A stretch of 64,000 nucleotides of DNA from Hevea brasiliensis (GCF_030052815.1 NC_079498.1:77610992-77674991); one strand, 5' to 3'; shown: positions 10,943-22,753, numbered from the stretch's first letter. Numbers and translations are program-made. The notes: generated by a model from the sequence alone, not told the origin.

Positions 10943-11596
10943 CTCTACCTGTTCAGTGGTGCTCTCTGGTTTGCTTTTGGTTTGTTCCTCCTTCAACTTC
11001 TCTATCTCGAAAGCTTGAGCTAAGGGTAGGGGTGGATGAACTGCTAACTGTTGTGCACAGGCTGCTATTTATGTGTTTTCATTATTCGCTGTGTGGCTGT
11101 GCACAATGCATGCTTCAAGAGGATCTTTAGGATGTATCTTGTAAAATTCCTCTTCAACTTGTTTGTTAATTATGTCAACCTTAAAGCATTCGTCAAGTTC
11201 GAATTTGTGTTTCATTGTGTCGAACAAGTTGAATTCCACTTCTTCTTCTCCTACCTTGAGGGTTAGTCACCCATTTTTTATGTCTATGATTGCTCTGGTG
11301 GTTGCCAAGAATAGTCTTCCCAAGATGATAGGGATCTGAACATCTTCTTCCATCTTAAGGACAACAAAGTCTACTGGAATGAAGAATTTGCCCACTTTGA
11401 TGGGGATGTTCTCAAGTATGCCCACAGGATATTTAACAGATTAATCAGACAATTGCAGTAAAATTGTTGTGGGCTTCAGTTCTCCGATCTCTAGCTTTTG
11501 GCATATTGATAGAGGCATTAAACTCACACTTGCCCCAAGATCGCAAAGAGCCTTGTCTATTTTCTTGTTGCCAATGAGGTAGTGTATGGAGAAGCT
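10943..11596 (-). pseudogene. Athila G aspartic protease and linker
   Basis: Reading leftward from 11596, after an in-frame stop at the junction: 'SIHYLIGNKKIDKALCDLGA', then 'LMPLSICQKLEIGELKPTT', 'FFIPVDFVVLKMEEDVQIP', and 'ILGR' in the flap/C-terminal block. The catalytic triplet position reads DLG, the usual Athila form, instead of the DTG/DSG of most retroelement proteases. A stop interrupts 'LLQLSD*SVKYPVG', and another lies near 11065. The protease normally cuts the Gag-Pol polyprotein in the particle. The linker that follows leads into the duplicated RT-proximal segment. Confidence 0.85.
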
Positions 11597-12118
11597 TCAT
11601 GGATCTTTGAACTTTGGAGGCAGTTTGTTTTGCAATATGGCACTACATTCCTCTATTAGAGCAACTGTCTCATAGTCTTTCGATTTTCTTTTCTTTGACA
11701 GAATTTCCTTAAGAAATTTGGCATAGGATGGCATATGAGAGAGTGCTTCAGTGAAGGGAATATTGATATAAAGTTTTTGTAAAACTTTTAACAACTTCCC
11801 AAGCTGCTTGTCCAATTTGGCTTTCTGAAATCTCTGAGGAAAAGGTAGGGGAGGCTGGTATGGCTCTGGTAACTTCTTTTTCTTCCCTGCTTCCTCCACC
11901 TGATCTTTCTTGGCTTTTTCCTCCTTTTTCTCTGCTTGGTTTTTAGATTTTTCTGAGGTTTCCTCTGTCGGTTCTTCCTCTGGTTGTACTAGACTTCTCC
12001 CACTTCTCAATGTAACTACCTTACAATGCTCCCTTGGGTTCATCTCTGGTTGACTAGGCAGTTTACTAGCAGCCTTACTTGAAGAACTTGCTTGCTGAGC
12101 AATTTGATTCTCTAGCAT
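11597..12118 (-). pseudogene. Athila G gag-protease linker region
   Basis: An open minus-strand run of 174 residues. It starts 'MLENQIAQQASSSSKAASKL', has the 'REHCKVVTLRSGR' motif typical of the Athila gag C-terminus, then a Glu/Lys-rich coiled region, then the conserved block 'FPQRFQKAKLDKQLGKLLKV', 'INIPFTEALSHMPSYAKFLK' and 'ECSAILQNKLPPKFKDP' that precedes the protease. It is part of the polyprotein, not a separate gene; stops bound it on both sides (near 12140 and 11595). Confidence 0.88.
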
Positions 12119-13352
12119 CTTGTTATGTGTGGCAAGTTAGTCCATTCTGGAAGTCAGCTATTTAATCAATTCATTCTGTCGTTGTTGAGCTACTAGGAAA
12201 CCTTCCATCATGGATTCCATGGTCATTTTCGGTTCAGGTTGCTAAGGTTGAGGAGGCGGTAGTGGCTGTGCAAAGTTTTAGCCTCTGTTCTAAAATCCAG
12301 GGGGTGCTGGTGGTTTGTACCCCTATTATTTGTTTATTGGCTGATTCTGTTGGTTTGACCATGAGAAATTTGAGTGGTTCCTCCATCCAGGGTTATATGT
12401 GTATGAATATGGATTATTGGGCTGCCTCTGGTTGAAGTTTTCCCTGTTATTAAGATAGTTCGTTTGTTCTATGGAGGGTTCATTGAAGCTATTGAATTCT
12501 GAGGTTGTATATCCTCCTCCATAGTCATCACAATGCTGGTTGATTGTACCAACTGCATTGGCTTGCATTATGTCGAGTCTCCTTATGAGCTTATCAAATT
12601 GAGCATTTATCATTCTTAGGGCATTCACTTCTAGGACCCTTGCTATTCTCCTTGCATTTCCCCTTTCATTTGACCATTTTCAGTTGTGATATGTGACCCT
12701 CTCTAGAAGTTCAAGTGCTTGTGTCACTATTTTCTCCATTAGGTCACCTTCTGTAGCCGAATCTACTGTGCTCCTTGTAGAGGGTATTAACCCATTATAA
12801 AAATTTTGCACTAGTAGCCAATCCTCTATGCCATGCTGTGGACATTCCCTCTGCTGGTCCTTATATCTTTCCCATGCATCACAGAGTGATTCACCTTCCT
12901 TTTGTCTGAAGGTGTTGAGCTTAAGCCTCAGTCTTACAGTCTTTGTAGGTGGGAAATACCTTGCTAGAAAGCTTACGAGAGGTTTTCCCAAGTGGTGAAC
13001 GTTCCAGCTGGTTGAGAAAGTAACCACTTTCTTGCTCTGTCTCGAAGGGAGAATGGGAATGCTCTAAGTCTTATAGCTTAATTAGACATTCCATTCATCT
13101 TAAACATTTCACATAGGGCAAGAAAGCACTAGAGGTGATAGTGTGGATCTTCTGTTAGTGAACCTCCAAACCGGGTTTATTGAATCATTTGAAGTCATGC
13201 TGGTTTTAACTCAAAGTTGTTGGCTTCCATTATGGGTCTTGTGACACTAGGCTGAAATCCTTAAACAGATGGAGCTCTGTAGTCTTTCAAAAGTCTTGGC
13301 CTGTCATTATTATCAGCCATGGTTGGAATTTTAGGATTTTCTTGATCGTGCT
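12119..13352 (-). pseudogene. Athila G gag, main part
   Basis: The capsid-like gag on the minus strand. After the E insertion site the frame reads 'MADNNDRPRLLKDYRAPSV', 'RPIMEANNFELKPA', 'FPFSLRDRARKWLLSQPAGT', then (12680-13027) 'FPPTKTVRLRLKLNTFRQKE' and 'EDWLLVQNFYNGLIPSTRS', then (12326-12628) the Asn-rich end 'NPYSYTYNPGWRNHSNFSW'. These are the blocks of the plant Athila gag. At least six in-frame stops occur between 13352 and 12960, several being TAA where relatives have CAA (Gln), i.e. C-to-T changes. The 5' end of gag lies across insertion E at 21101-21199. Confidence 0.9.
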
Positions 13353-13927
13353 TGTAACACCCTCACTATAGCCATTCCGCACATTCTACTGTTCCGATGA
13401 CCAATGTCGGTCTGGACAGCTAGAACGTCTGGAAAAATTTTTAGACTAGAGTGAGGAATCATAAATAACTCAAATATTTATAAGAAAAATTTAGGAAAAA
13501 TTTTAAAAATAAAATACAACCAAGTTAAATGAGCCGGTGCCCTAGCGATGGGTAACCTAGTGGAAAGTTGTTGTCTTCGCAGCTAAGAGCCCTAAACCCG
13601 GGAGAAAATTCATGAAATAATTTTTGGGACTCCAAAGAAGAGTCATTAAGGTTTCTATGGCATTAGAATGCCAATAAAAGGCTTAGAAAAATTTTTCGAT
13701 CGGTACAGATGATTTTGGCTCGATAAGCCAAACGAAGGGCATTTTGGTCATTTCGTCTTTAGAGATGACTTTTGGCTGACTTTTCTAGTTAAGCAAATAA
13801 TTATTATGACATAAAATGTGAGAAAATATGCTAAAAATTTAATTGAAAATGAGTAGAAAAGAAAAGGAAAGAAAATGAAGGAAATTTGGAATTATGACAT
13901 CACATGATGTCACTAAAATGCCCCCAC

Positions 13928-13956
13928 CCAATCATATTGTGACACCTATCTATAAA
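13928..13956 (+). promoter_or_regulatory. Candidate LTR promoter (CCAAT and TATAAA)
   Basis: CCAAT at 13928-13932 and TATAAA at 13951-13956 lie ~580-600 bp into the LTR, just downstream of the conserved GGCATTTTGGTCATTT block. The same pair is present in the 3' LTR of E (TATAAA at 17938-17943). The position suits the U3/R boundary, but the transcription start is not known. Confidence 0.5.
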
Positions 13957-15967
13957 CTTAATTAAAAGCATAAAATGGGAAGAAAAATTGAAGGAAACAA
14001 TATGCTATCTTTTTCAACCCAGCCGAATCTCCCTCTTTTACACCCTCCACTATTGTCAATTCAGCTAAGCTCCATTTCCCTCTCCATTTCACCATAAAAT
14101 CACTAGTTTACTTCACTAAAATTTATCCTTGCAACTAGAGCAAGCTTGAGGCAGCAAAAAGGAAGAGAAAAGAAAGAGTTTTAGAATCTTAGAAACTCCA
14201 TCAAACAAAGTTAGTGCATATACTTCTTTCCTTCCTTCCTATCTTTTATTTAGAAAGCTAAATTGAGTTCAATTTTTTGAAGAATAAAAGAAAATATGTA
14301 TGTATAACCAATCATGAATTTTGGCAGCTTTAAGTGAGTGATGATTTTGATGATTTAAACTGAATTAAATTGGTTTAATGATGGTGTTTGAGGAGTGTGT
14401 ATGGATTAGAAGTTGAAGTCTAAGTGTTATGCATGAGTAGGAAAATTAAAAATTTAGGGATAGGGTTTGGGCAACAAATTTATGATTTTGCTCATGTAGT
14501 GCTGAAAGGAAGTTCTAATGGTCAATTAGTGACCATTTGGTTGTGTTTGAGTAGGAAATGAAGTGAATTGTGCCATGGGAATTGAGGTTAGAGGTGCTGC
14601 CTTGAGTGACCTACAGGGCTGGATGTGAGTCCAGCAAGGTTGGCCAGCATTAACTTGAGTTGTGTAGGTTCAATTGGTGCAAGGCCAATTGGACATGAAA
14701 CTAGACACATAATGGCACAACTTTGATGAAGAAACCTTGCCCAGAAAACAAACTTAGGATGACCTAAAAAATTAGCCAAATCCAGGTAACCAATTATGGA
14801 CCTGGTAAAAGTGACCAAATGAATTGTTCATTTGGCCATAAATCAGTGTAGAAATGTTCAATGGACCTAAAATTTATATCAATGAAAAGCTTAGACAATT
14901 TAGAACAACTTTCATGAAGAACACTAAATCAAATTCTGACCATAACCCATCTGAATTGCTAACCAAAGTCGTGTATCAAAGCGCAGAACCATTTACGCCT
15001 GAATTGCAGGTAGATGCTAATCCAGCCAGTCCTAAAGAAATTAGCATAACATGAGCTAGAAAACTCCAAATGGAGTGATTCAAAAAGTGAATTAAAGAAG
15101 ACACAATAAGGAACAACTTTGATGAAAAAAAGTTAGCCCAGTTTTTACTGTAGAATTGTCCAATGGAATAGTAAACTTAGGTAATCAAAACTGAAAATTT
15201 AGAAATGCATTTAGGGGACCTTAAATTGCAATTGACAATTAATACTAACAAATGTAAAACTCAAAATGTGAGATCTTAGTGTAATTAGAATTAACATGTT
15301 CATTAAGTATGAAAAAGTCAACATTTTGGTTGGCTAGTAAGGTGAATAGTAATCAAAATGGTTAGCAAATTAAGATGAGGACCTAGAACCAATTCTAAGC
15401 TTAAATGCTTAGAATTGTATGACAAATGTGAACTATGCATCTTAGTCACAATTGTTAGAATGAAATTAAGGCTATAAATTTGAAATCCATGAAGTATTCA
15501 TGGATTGCTTGAAACATTAAAAGCAAGTCACCTAATTGATGTGAATAGGTAGTTAGGGCTTACATGCCAATCACAAATAGGATTCATAAAATATTAGTAA
15601 TTCAACTTGAAATATAAAATTTGTAATTACATAAGTAGATTTTCGAATGTATAAATGAGACAGGAAAATTATCTTGAATACAATGGTACATGTAAACCAT
15701 TGTTTTGAATTGTGATCAATATGGATAATATAATGACTATATAAATTATGATGAATGCGTAAATTATGTAACTATTAGACTTGGAGATTTATGCTTCTAT
15801 TATGAAAAAGATTAAAATGCTAGAAAATATAATTAGAACATATAATGAAATAATGAAACTTATGAACATTTAATTGTACTAATATGCCCATGTATTGCTT
15901 AGACACATGTGTCAGATTGGATAAATTGGCCTGCCAATAGGGTATTGTTTTAGCAGTACTGCGAAAG

Positions 15968-16075
15968 GCTTTATGCCTGTATTCATGGCTTTATGCCCGC
16001 ACTCATGGCTTTATGCCCGCACTCATGGCTTTTATGCCCGATTATGTGTTATCATGGCTTTTTAGCCATGCTGAT
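15968..16075 (+). repeat. 20-bp minisatellite in element E 5' LTR
   Basis: Units of the form CATGGCTTTATGCCCGCACT. The 5' LTR has one more full unit than the matching place in the 3' LTR (about 19970-20040), so this tract has changed copy number since insertion. The last unit decays into 'CATGGCTTTTTAGCCATG', an inverted repeat. Confidence 0.85.
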
Positions 16076-17130
16076 TGCATACGTGGTTGACGTTCCGCGT
16101 TCCATGGTATGACGACCCGAGGCACCACGGTGTCTGGTGTCAATGACCTGTTATCCAATTTAGTCAGCCTATCATAGGTTACTTGGGCAATGAAAATTGT
16201 TGAAATTATTTAAGCCTATTAGCAATTATAAAACATTAGAAAGTATTAAATAAAATGTGAAAAAGAGATTAGCAATAGAAACATAACAAAAATACAATTT
16301 GCAGAATCGTAGAGAGACCTCAAATACAATACTCCTAGAATAAAATGTATATTGAATATTATTACTGTAAGGCTATAAACTCAGTACTTCCAAAGTTGAA
16401 CGAATTAGCATATAAGATAGTTAATACTAGAAATGTCATTTTAAATCAAATTGATACTTGAATATTTAGAATGCTTGATTCTTTCTTTATTTGTATACAT
16501 TATTTCTTATTATATTATTGCACCACTAAGCATAAATGCTTCGCGCGATGGATTTGTTTCTTCGCGCAGGTACTGAAGGCAAAACCCAGTAGATATTAGA
16601 CTGAGATTTTGAAGTCAAGATCTGCAGAAGTATCAGAAGTGTTCAAGTTGTCACCTCCTCAACAATGCATGTAGATAGGGCTCACAAAAGTTATTTTGTG
16701 TATTTATAATTAGTTATTATGTTGAAATATAAATTATGGAATTGTAATTAATTTATATATTATGTAAATTGTAAATTATGTAATTAATGGAAATTTGAAA
16801 ATTTTGATATATGAAATGAGCATGAATGAATATGCATGGTAATGAATAAGAATCGAAATGTATGGACACTATCGGAAATGATGAGCATGGATGAGATCTT
16901 TATTTGAAAATATTATTGAAATTTTCAAATAGGTAAATAGTGAAATACGTCAACTGGTAATAAAATAGGAGAAACTCCGCTGGTTTCTCCATAGAAAAAT
17001 AATTGATATTAAAATATAACAAGATCAAATTATTAAAGGAATAAAGTAAGATAAGATAGGGTGCTCCGGCACCGAATGTAGTACACCATGCTCGGCTACA
17101 CTGTAGTCGGGTGAGGGGTGTTACATTTAT

Positions 17131-17142
17131 TAGTATCAGAGC
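17131..17142 (+). other. Element E primer-binding site (initiator Met tRNA)
   Basis: TAGTATCAGAGC lies 5 bp after the LTR. It differs by one base from TGGTATCAGAGC, the complement of the 3' end of plant initiator Met tRNA and the form found in elements A and B. The mismatch is a G-to-A change. Confidence 0.85.
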
Positions 17143-17323
17143 ACGGTTTAGGCGTTCCTAGGCATAGATAGATAGAATAAGATAATGTGCATAACATACA
17201 TTGCAATCATATGTGTCGAGGTGACACTAATGCCGATCTGTTTTCTCTTGTAAGGGAAGAAGCAAGGAGGTAGCAACTCCACCATTACTTAAGTCAGGTA
17301 AATTTCAAGGATGAAATTTAAAT

Positions 17324-17337
17324 TAGAGGGGAAGAGT
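17324..17337 (+). other. Element E polypurine tract
   Basis: TAGAGGGGAAGAGT precedes the 3' LTR directly. Confidence 0.8.
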
Positions 17338-20300
17338 TATAACATCCTCACTGTAGCCATTCTGTACATTCTACAGTTCCGGTGACCAGTGTCGGTCCGG
17401 ACAGCTAAAACGTCTGGAAAAATATTTAGATTAGAGTGAGGAATCATAAATAACTCAAATATTAATAAGAAAAATTTAGGAAAAATTTTAGAAATAAAAT
17501 ACAACCAAGTTAAATGAGCCGGTGCCCTAGCGATGGGTAATCTAGTGGAAAGTTATTGTCTTCACAGCTAGGAGCCCTAAACCCGAGAGAAAATTCATGA
17601 AATAATTTTTGGGACTCCAGAGAAGAGTCATTGAGGTTTCTATGGAATTAGAATGCCAAGAAAAGGCTTAGAAAAATTTTTCAATCAGTACAGACAATTT
17701 TGGCTCGATAAGCCAAACGAAGGGCATTTTGGTCATTTTCGTCTATAGAGATGATTTTTGGCCGACTTGTCCAGTTAAGTAAATAATTATTATGACATAA
17801 AATGTGAATAAATATTGCTAAAAATTTAATTGAAAACGAGTAGAAAAGAAAAGGAAAGAAAATGAAGGAAATTTGGAATTCTGACATCACATGATGTCAC
17901 TAAAATGCCCCCACCCAATCATATTGTGACACCTATCTATAAACTTAATTAAAAGCATAAAATGGGCAGAAAAATTGAAAGAAACAATATGCTATCTTCT
18001 TCAACCCAGCCGAATCTCCCTCTTTTACACCCTCTACCATTGTCAATTCAACTAAGCTCCATTTCCCTCTCCATTTCACCATAAAATCACTAGCTTACTT
18101 CACTAAAATTTATCCTTGCAACTAGAGCAAGCTTGAGGCAGCAAAAAGGAAGAGAAAAGAAAGAGTTTTAGAAGCTTAGAAACTCCATCAAACAAGGTTA
18201 GTGCATATACTTCTTTCCTTCCTTCCTATCTTTTGTTTAGAAAGCTAAATTGAGTTCAATTTGTTGAAGAATAAAAGAAAATATGTATGTATAACCAATC
18301 ATGAATTTTGGCAGCTTGAAGTGAGTGATGATTTTGATGATTTAAACTGAATTAAATTGGTTTAATGATGGTGTTTGAGGAGTGTGTATGGATTAGTGGT
18401 TGAAGTCCAAGTGTTATGCATGAGTAGGAAAATTGAAATTTAGGGTTAGGGTTTAGGCAACAAATTCATGATTTTGCTCATGTAGTGGTGAAAGGAAGTT
18501 CTAATGGTCAATTAGTGACCATTTGATTGTGTTTGAGTAGGAAATCAAGTGAATTGTGCCATGGGAATTGAGGTTAGAGGTGCTATCTTAAGTGACCTGC
18601 AGGACTATATGTGAGTCCAGCAAGGTTGGGCAGCTTTAACTTGAGTTGTGTAGGGTCAATTTGTACAAGACTAAGTGGATATGAAACTAGACACATAATG
18701 ACACAACTTTGATGGAGAAACCTTGCCCAGAAAATAAACTTAGGATGACCTAAAAAATTGGCCAAATCTGGGTAACCAATTATAGACTTGGTAAAAGTGA
18801 CCAAATGAACAGTGTTTGTTCATTTGGCCATAACTCAGTGTAGAAGTGTTCAATTAACCTAAAATTTATATCAATGAAAAGCTTAGACAATTTAGAACAT
18901 TTTATGAAGAACACCAAACCAAATTCTGACCATAACCATCTGAATTGCTAACCAAAATCAGTGTATCAAAACTGCCAGAACCATTTCTGCACAGAAATTC
19001 TAGGTAGATGCCAATCCGGCCAGTCCTAAAGAAATTAGCATAACTTGAGCTAGAAAACTCCAAATGGAGTGATTCAAAAAGGGAATTAAAGAAGACACAA
19101 TAAGGAACAACTTTGATGTAGAAAAGTTAGCCCAGTTTCCACTGTAGAATTGTCTAATAGAATTGTAAACTTAAGTAGTCAAAACTGAAAATTTAGAAAT
19201 ACATCTAGGGGACCTTAAATTGCAATTGACAATTAATACTAACAAATGTAAAACTCAAAATATGGGATCTTGGTGTAATTAGAATTAACATGTCCATTAA
19301 GTATGAAATAGTCAACATTTTGGTTGACTAGTAAGGTGAATAGTAATCAAAATGGTTAGCAAATTAAGATGAAGACCTAGAACCAATTCTAAGCTTAAAT
19401 GCTTAGAATTGTATGACAAATGTGGACTATGCATCTTAGTCACAATTGTTAGAACAAAATTAAGGCCATAAATTTGAAATCCATGAAATGTTCATGGATT
19501 GATTGAAACATTAACAGTAAGTCACCTAATTGATGTGAATAGGTAATTAGGGCTTATATGCCAATCACAAATAGAATTCATAAAATATTAGTAATTCAAC
19601 TTGAAATATAAAATTTGTAATTACATAAGTAGATTTTTGAATGTATAAATGAGAAAGGAAAATAGTCTTAAATACAATGGTACATGTGAACCATTGTTTT
19701 GAATTGTGATCAATATGGATAATATAATGACTATATAAATTATGATGAATGCGTAAATTATGTAAATATTATACTTGGAGATTTATGTTTCTATTATGAA
19801 AAAGATTAAAATGCTAGAAATTATAATTAGAACCTAAAATGAAATAATGAAACTTATGAACATTTAATGGTACTAATGTGCCCATGTATTGCCTAGACAC
19901 GTGTGTGAGATTGGATAGATTGGCTTGCTAATAGGGTATTGTTTTAGCAGTACTGCGAAAGGTTTTATGCATGTATTCATGGCTTTATGCCCGCACTCAT
20001 GGCTTTTTTGCCCGATTATGTGTTATCATGGCTTTTTAGCCATACTAATTGCATACGTGGTTGAAGTTCCACGTCCCATGGTATGACGGCTTGAGGCACC
20101 ACGGTGTCCAGTGCCAATGACCTATTATCCAGTTTAGTCTGCCTGTCATAGGTTACCTGGGCAGTGTAAATTATTGAAATTATTTAAGCATATTAGCAAT
20201 TAAAAAACATTAGAAAGTATTAAATAAAATGTGAAAAAGAGATTAGCAATAGAAACATAACAAAAATACAATTTACAGAATCGTAGAGAGACCTCAAATA

Positions 20301-21100
20301 CAATACTCCTAGAATAAAATGTATATTAAATATTATTACAGTAAGGCTATAAACTCAGTACTTCCAAAGAGGAACGAATTAGCATATAAGATAGTTGATA
20401 CTAGAAATGTCATTTTAAATCAAATTGATACTTGAATATTTAGAATTCTTGATTCTTTCTTTATTTGTATACATTATTTCTTGTTATATTATTGTACCAC
20501 TAAGTAGAAATGCTTAGCGTAATGGATTTGTTTCCTTCGCGCAGGTGCTGAAGGCAAAACCCAGTGGATATTAGACTGGGATTTTGAAGTCCAGATCTGC
20601 AGAAGTTTCAAAAGTGTTCAAGTTGTCACCTCCTCAGCAATGCATGTAGATAGGGCTCACAAAAGTTATTTTATGTTTTTATAATTAGTTATTATGTTGA
20701 AATATAAATTATGGAATTGTAATTAATTTGTATATTATGTAAATTTTAAATTATGTAATTAATGAAAATTTGAAAATTTTGATATATGAAATGAGCATGA
20801 ATGAATATTCATGGTAATGAATAAGAATCAAAATGTATGAACACTATCAGAAATGATGAGCATGGATGAGATCTTTATTTGAAAATATTATTGAAAATTT
20901 CAAACAGGTGAATAGTGAAATACGTCAACTGGTAATATAATAGGAGAAACTCCATAGGTTTCTCCGTAGAAAAATAATTGATATTAAAATATAACGAGAT
21001 CAAATTATTAAAGGAATAAAATAAAATAAGATTGGGTGCTCCGGCACCGAATGTAGCATGCCTTGCTCGGCTATACTGTAGTCGGGTGAGGGGTGTTTCA
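17338..21100 (+). mobile_element. Element E 3' LTR
   Basis: A 3763-bp partner of the 5' LTR. Its first bases read TATAACATCC instead of TGTAACACCC and its end is GTGTTTCA instead of GTGTTACA, both single-base decay of the termini. Differences from the 5' LTR are scattered and look transition-rich. It carries one unit fewer of the 20-bp mini-repeat. Confidence 0.95.
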
Positions 21101-21199
21101 GTGCTTTTGATGTTTCCTTTCCCTCCTGATGGCTCTCAGAGTTTTATCGATTTTGGGATCATAGTCCGAGATTTCTTCTTCTGGCCTTGTTCTGGTCAT
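21101..21199 (-). pseudogene. Athila G gag, 5' end
   Basis: Minus-strand ATG at 21199-21197 opens 'MTRTRPEEEISDYDPKIDKT', which reaches the E insertion site after ~31 codons. Joining across E through the TSD GTGCT keeps the reading frame and leads to 'DQENPKIPTMADNNDRP', so this is the true start of gag. A second possible start is the ATG of 'MADNN' beyond E. An acceptor-like 'TTTTCTCTCAG' lies just upstream. Confidence 0.8.
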
Positions 21200-21319
21200 A
21201 TACCAATTCAGGCACCTGAGAGAAAAGAAAAGAAATAAAACAAATCAAATAAATTAGATAATAAATATAATTGCCTAAATCAGCTAAATTGCCTATCGCT
21301 CGATATTACAAAAGCCAAA
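21200..21319 (-). other. Athila G 5' leader
   Basis: AT-rich noncoding leader between the primer site and gag, with no protein frame. The plus-strand frame at 21032-21238 spans the E/G junction and is spurious. Confidence 0.7.
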
Positions 21320-21338
21320 TTGCCCGGCAATAGCGCCA
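21320..21338 (-). other. Athila G primer-binding site (Asp tRNA)
   Basis: On the minus strand, TGGCGCTATTGCCGGGCAA lies 6 bp inside the 5' LTR. It matches the complement of the 3' end of tRNA-Asp (TGGCGCCGTTGCCGGGGA) with a few changes. An Asp primer is the hallmark of Athila. Confidence 0.88.
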
Positions 21339-21344
21339 AAAACT

Positions 21345-22753
21345 TGTTTCGCTAGTTTTACAACCCCATAAGTGCACGGATCGCTAACAAGTAATAAAGT
21401 AGTGAGTAGAGTATCGTCCCACGGGGAATGTGATTAGTAAGTACCAATCTACATAGTAATCTTAGCTGTCTAGGCAGTCAAATAAAATTTGTCTATTTTG
21501 AAAGCTGGGATAAAAAGGATAATAAGTCTAAATTGGATAATCTATTTTGAAATGATTCTGGAATTAAGATTTCACACTTGAATCTCACTATGGATGTGAC
21601 TTCGTTTATTCATTGGATTGAGAATCAGTTGCCTTGATGGAAATTAATCCTAAGATATCTTAGGTCCTCTCTCAAAGCACCCAACGTGTGTTTGAATCAA
21701 CCTAAACCCTACTTTCGTGGTGATTAAATTAATTAAACCCCTTAAGATCTTTGATTAATTTTGAAACTCTACAAAGTTTATCAGCCTATCTCTAGGTCAA
21801 ATTTCCAAGGTTTAAAATCTTGATTTTTTAATATTAATCTTCACCTTTCAGTCCTTGAATTAATATCTATAATCAATACTAGGTGGGTACCAATACATAG
21901 CATGCATTAAGATCATAAGAAATTAAATCAAGGAACAAATCTCAAATCCAATAAATAAAACTTAATGTTTATCCATAATAATGATTACAAGCATTACTCT
22001 CCCAATTCTAGAATATGAAAGTTACTCACTCATAGTGAGTTCAGCAAACATAATAAAAATTAAGTAAAAAACAATAAAAATCCGTTTAAGGAAATGAAAT
22101 GAAAAAACCAAAGAGGGTTTGCAGTTTTGATTTTGTGGAACATCGACTGAAAAACTCCTCCTTGATACTGATATTCTTCTCCTCAAGACGGCTGAAGAGA
22201 GTGCAGGAGCGAGCACTCTTCTGAAACTCCTAAAAAACTCTGTAAAAATATTGATCCCTCTTTTCTTGATATTTTCTGCTTCTATTTATAATAGTTGTTC
22301 TAGGGTTAGGTCATTTTGAGTCCAAAAAGCCTTAGGAGTCTGTTTTGAATGTGTAAATAAAAGCGGGAATTCGGGTTAGGAAACTGGCTGCCGCATGATA
22401 CACAGCCCATGTGTCACTACATGGCCCCTGACCGTGTAACTTACTGGAGCAGAATGGCAAAGTCTTGCATTGGCAAAAGGTTACATGGGTCTGTGGCTTT
22501 GCTTACAAGACCTGTGCAAGGTGTATCAGCAGCTTTTCACAATCCTTTGGCCTTTCCAAGTTTCCTTTCGGACTCTTATGCACTGGGGCTTCACCATAAC
22601 ACCTGAAATACTGCAAAAACATGGAATTTAGAGCCTGGAAATAGAAATTACAAAAACTAATAAAATTAATTACTATGCATGAGATTACTTACCTAAATGC
22701 TATGAGATAGTATACAAATGTGCTTAAAACATCTATAAAATACAAGTGTATCA
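21345..22753 (-). mobile_element. Athila G 5' LTR
   Basis: A 1409-bp partner of 3131-4741. It lacks the ~190-bp segment present there; the missing part is flanked by TGGCA in the intact copy. It is otherwise close to its partner, with scattered substitutions. The open frames at 22022-22216 and 22409-22606 correspond to frames in the other LTR and have no known product. Confidence 0.92.

Larger units (their letters stand above)
13353..17125 (+). mobile_element. Element E 5' LTR
   Basis: A 3773-bp LTR from TGTAACACCCTCACT to GAGGGGTGTTACA. It contains the conserved block GGGCATTTTGGTCATTT at ~13737, a CCAAT/TATA pair at 13928-13956, and degenerate modules at about 14690, 14830 and 15045. It also has the 'GGCTTTATGCCCG' mini-repeat at ~15970-16070. 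The short open frames at 14588-14818 and 14854-15054 lie within these modules and are not genes. Confidence 0.95.
17126..17337 (+). other. Element E internal region (212 bp, no coding sequence)
   Basis: After the LTR comes a primer site, then a leader with 'GTGTCGAGGTGACACTAATG', which matches the leader of element A ('GAGTCGAGATGACACTAATG' near 53960). Around 'TTTTCTCTTGTAAG' the similarity to A stops, and within ~75 bp the sequence reaches the purine tract. Everything from the start of gag to the end of pol is missing. Confidence 0.92.
13353..21100 (+). mobile_element. Non-autonomous LTR element E (LARD-like), inserted in Athila gag
   Basis: A complete insertion bounded by the TSD GTGCT (13348-13352 and 21101-21105). 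It has two LTRs of 3773 and 3763 bp around an internal region of only 212 bp that keeps a primer site and a purine tract but no gag or pol. The LTR ends (TGTAACACCCTCACT...GGGGTGTTACA/TTTCA) and the leader after the primer site match element A downstream, so E looks like a deletion derivative that used the proteins of an A-type Tekay element. Scattered differences between the two LTRs show that it is not very recent. Confidence 0.95.
3131..22753 (-). mobile_element. Athila-clade Ty3/gypsy retrotransposon G, full length, defective
   Basis: The element runs right to left. On the plus strand its LTRs run TGTTTCGC...GTGTATCA, so in element orientation they are TGATACAC...GCGAAACA. It is flanked by the TSD CTAGG (3126-3130 and 22754-22758). 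Order in element sense: 5' LTR (21345-22753), Asp-tRNA primer site (21320-21338), gag start (21101-21199), insertion E, rest of gag, protease, RT, partial RNase H, integrase, an ORF1-like gene, purine tract, and 3' LTR (3131-4741). It matches Athila by its gag and RT sequence, the 'CDLGAS' protease, the Asp primer and the extra ORF downstream of pol. All coding parts carry stops or frameshifts, so it cannot move on its own. Confidence 0.93.

Noticed and set aside
10279..11266. Plus-strand open frames up to 140 residues, hydrophobic and membrane-like
   Set aside because: Antisense of Athila pol; the hydrophobic look comes from the reverse complement of Lys/Glu/Asn-rich codons.
13353..21100. 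Element E as a TRIM
   Set aside because: TRIMs have LTRs of a few hundred bp at most; these LTRs are ~3.77 kb, so a LARD-like deletion derivative is the better name.
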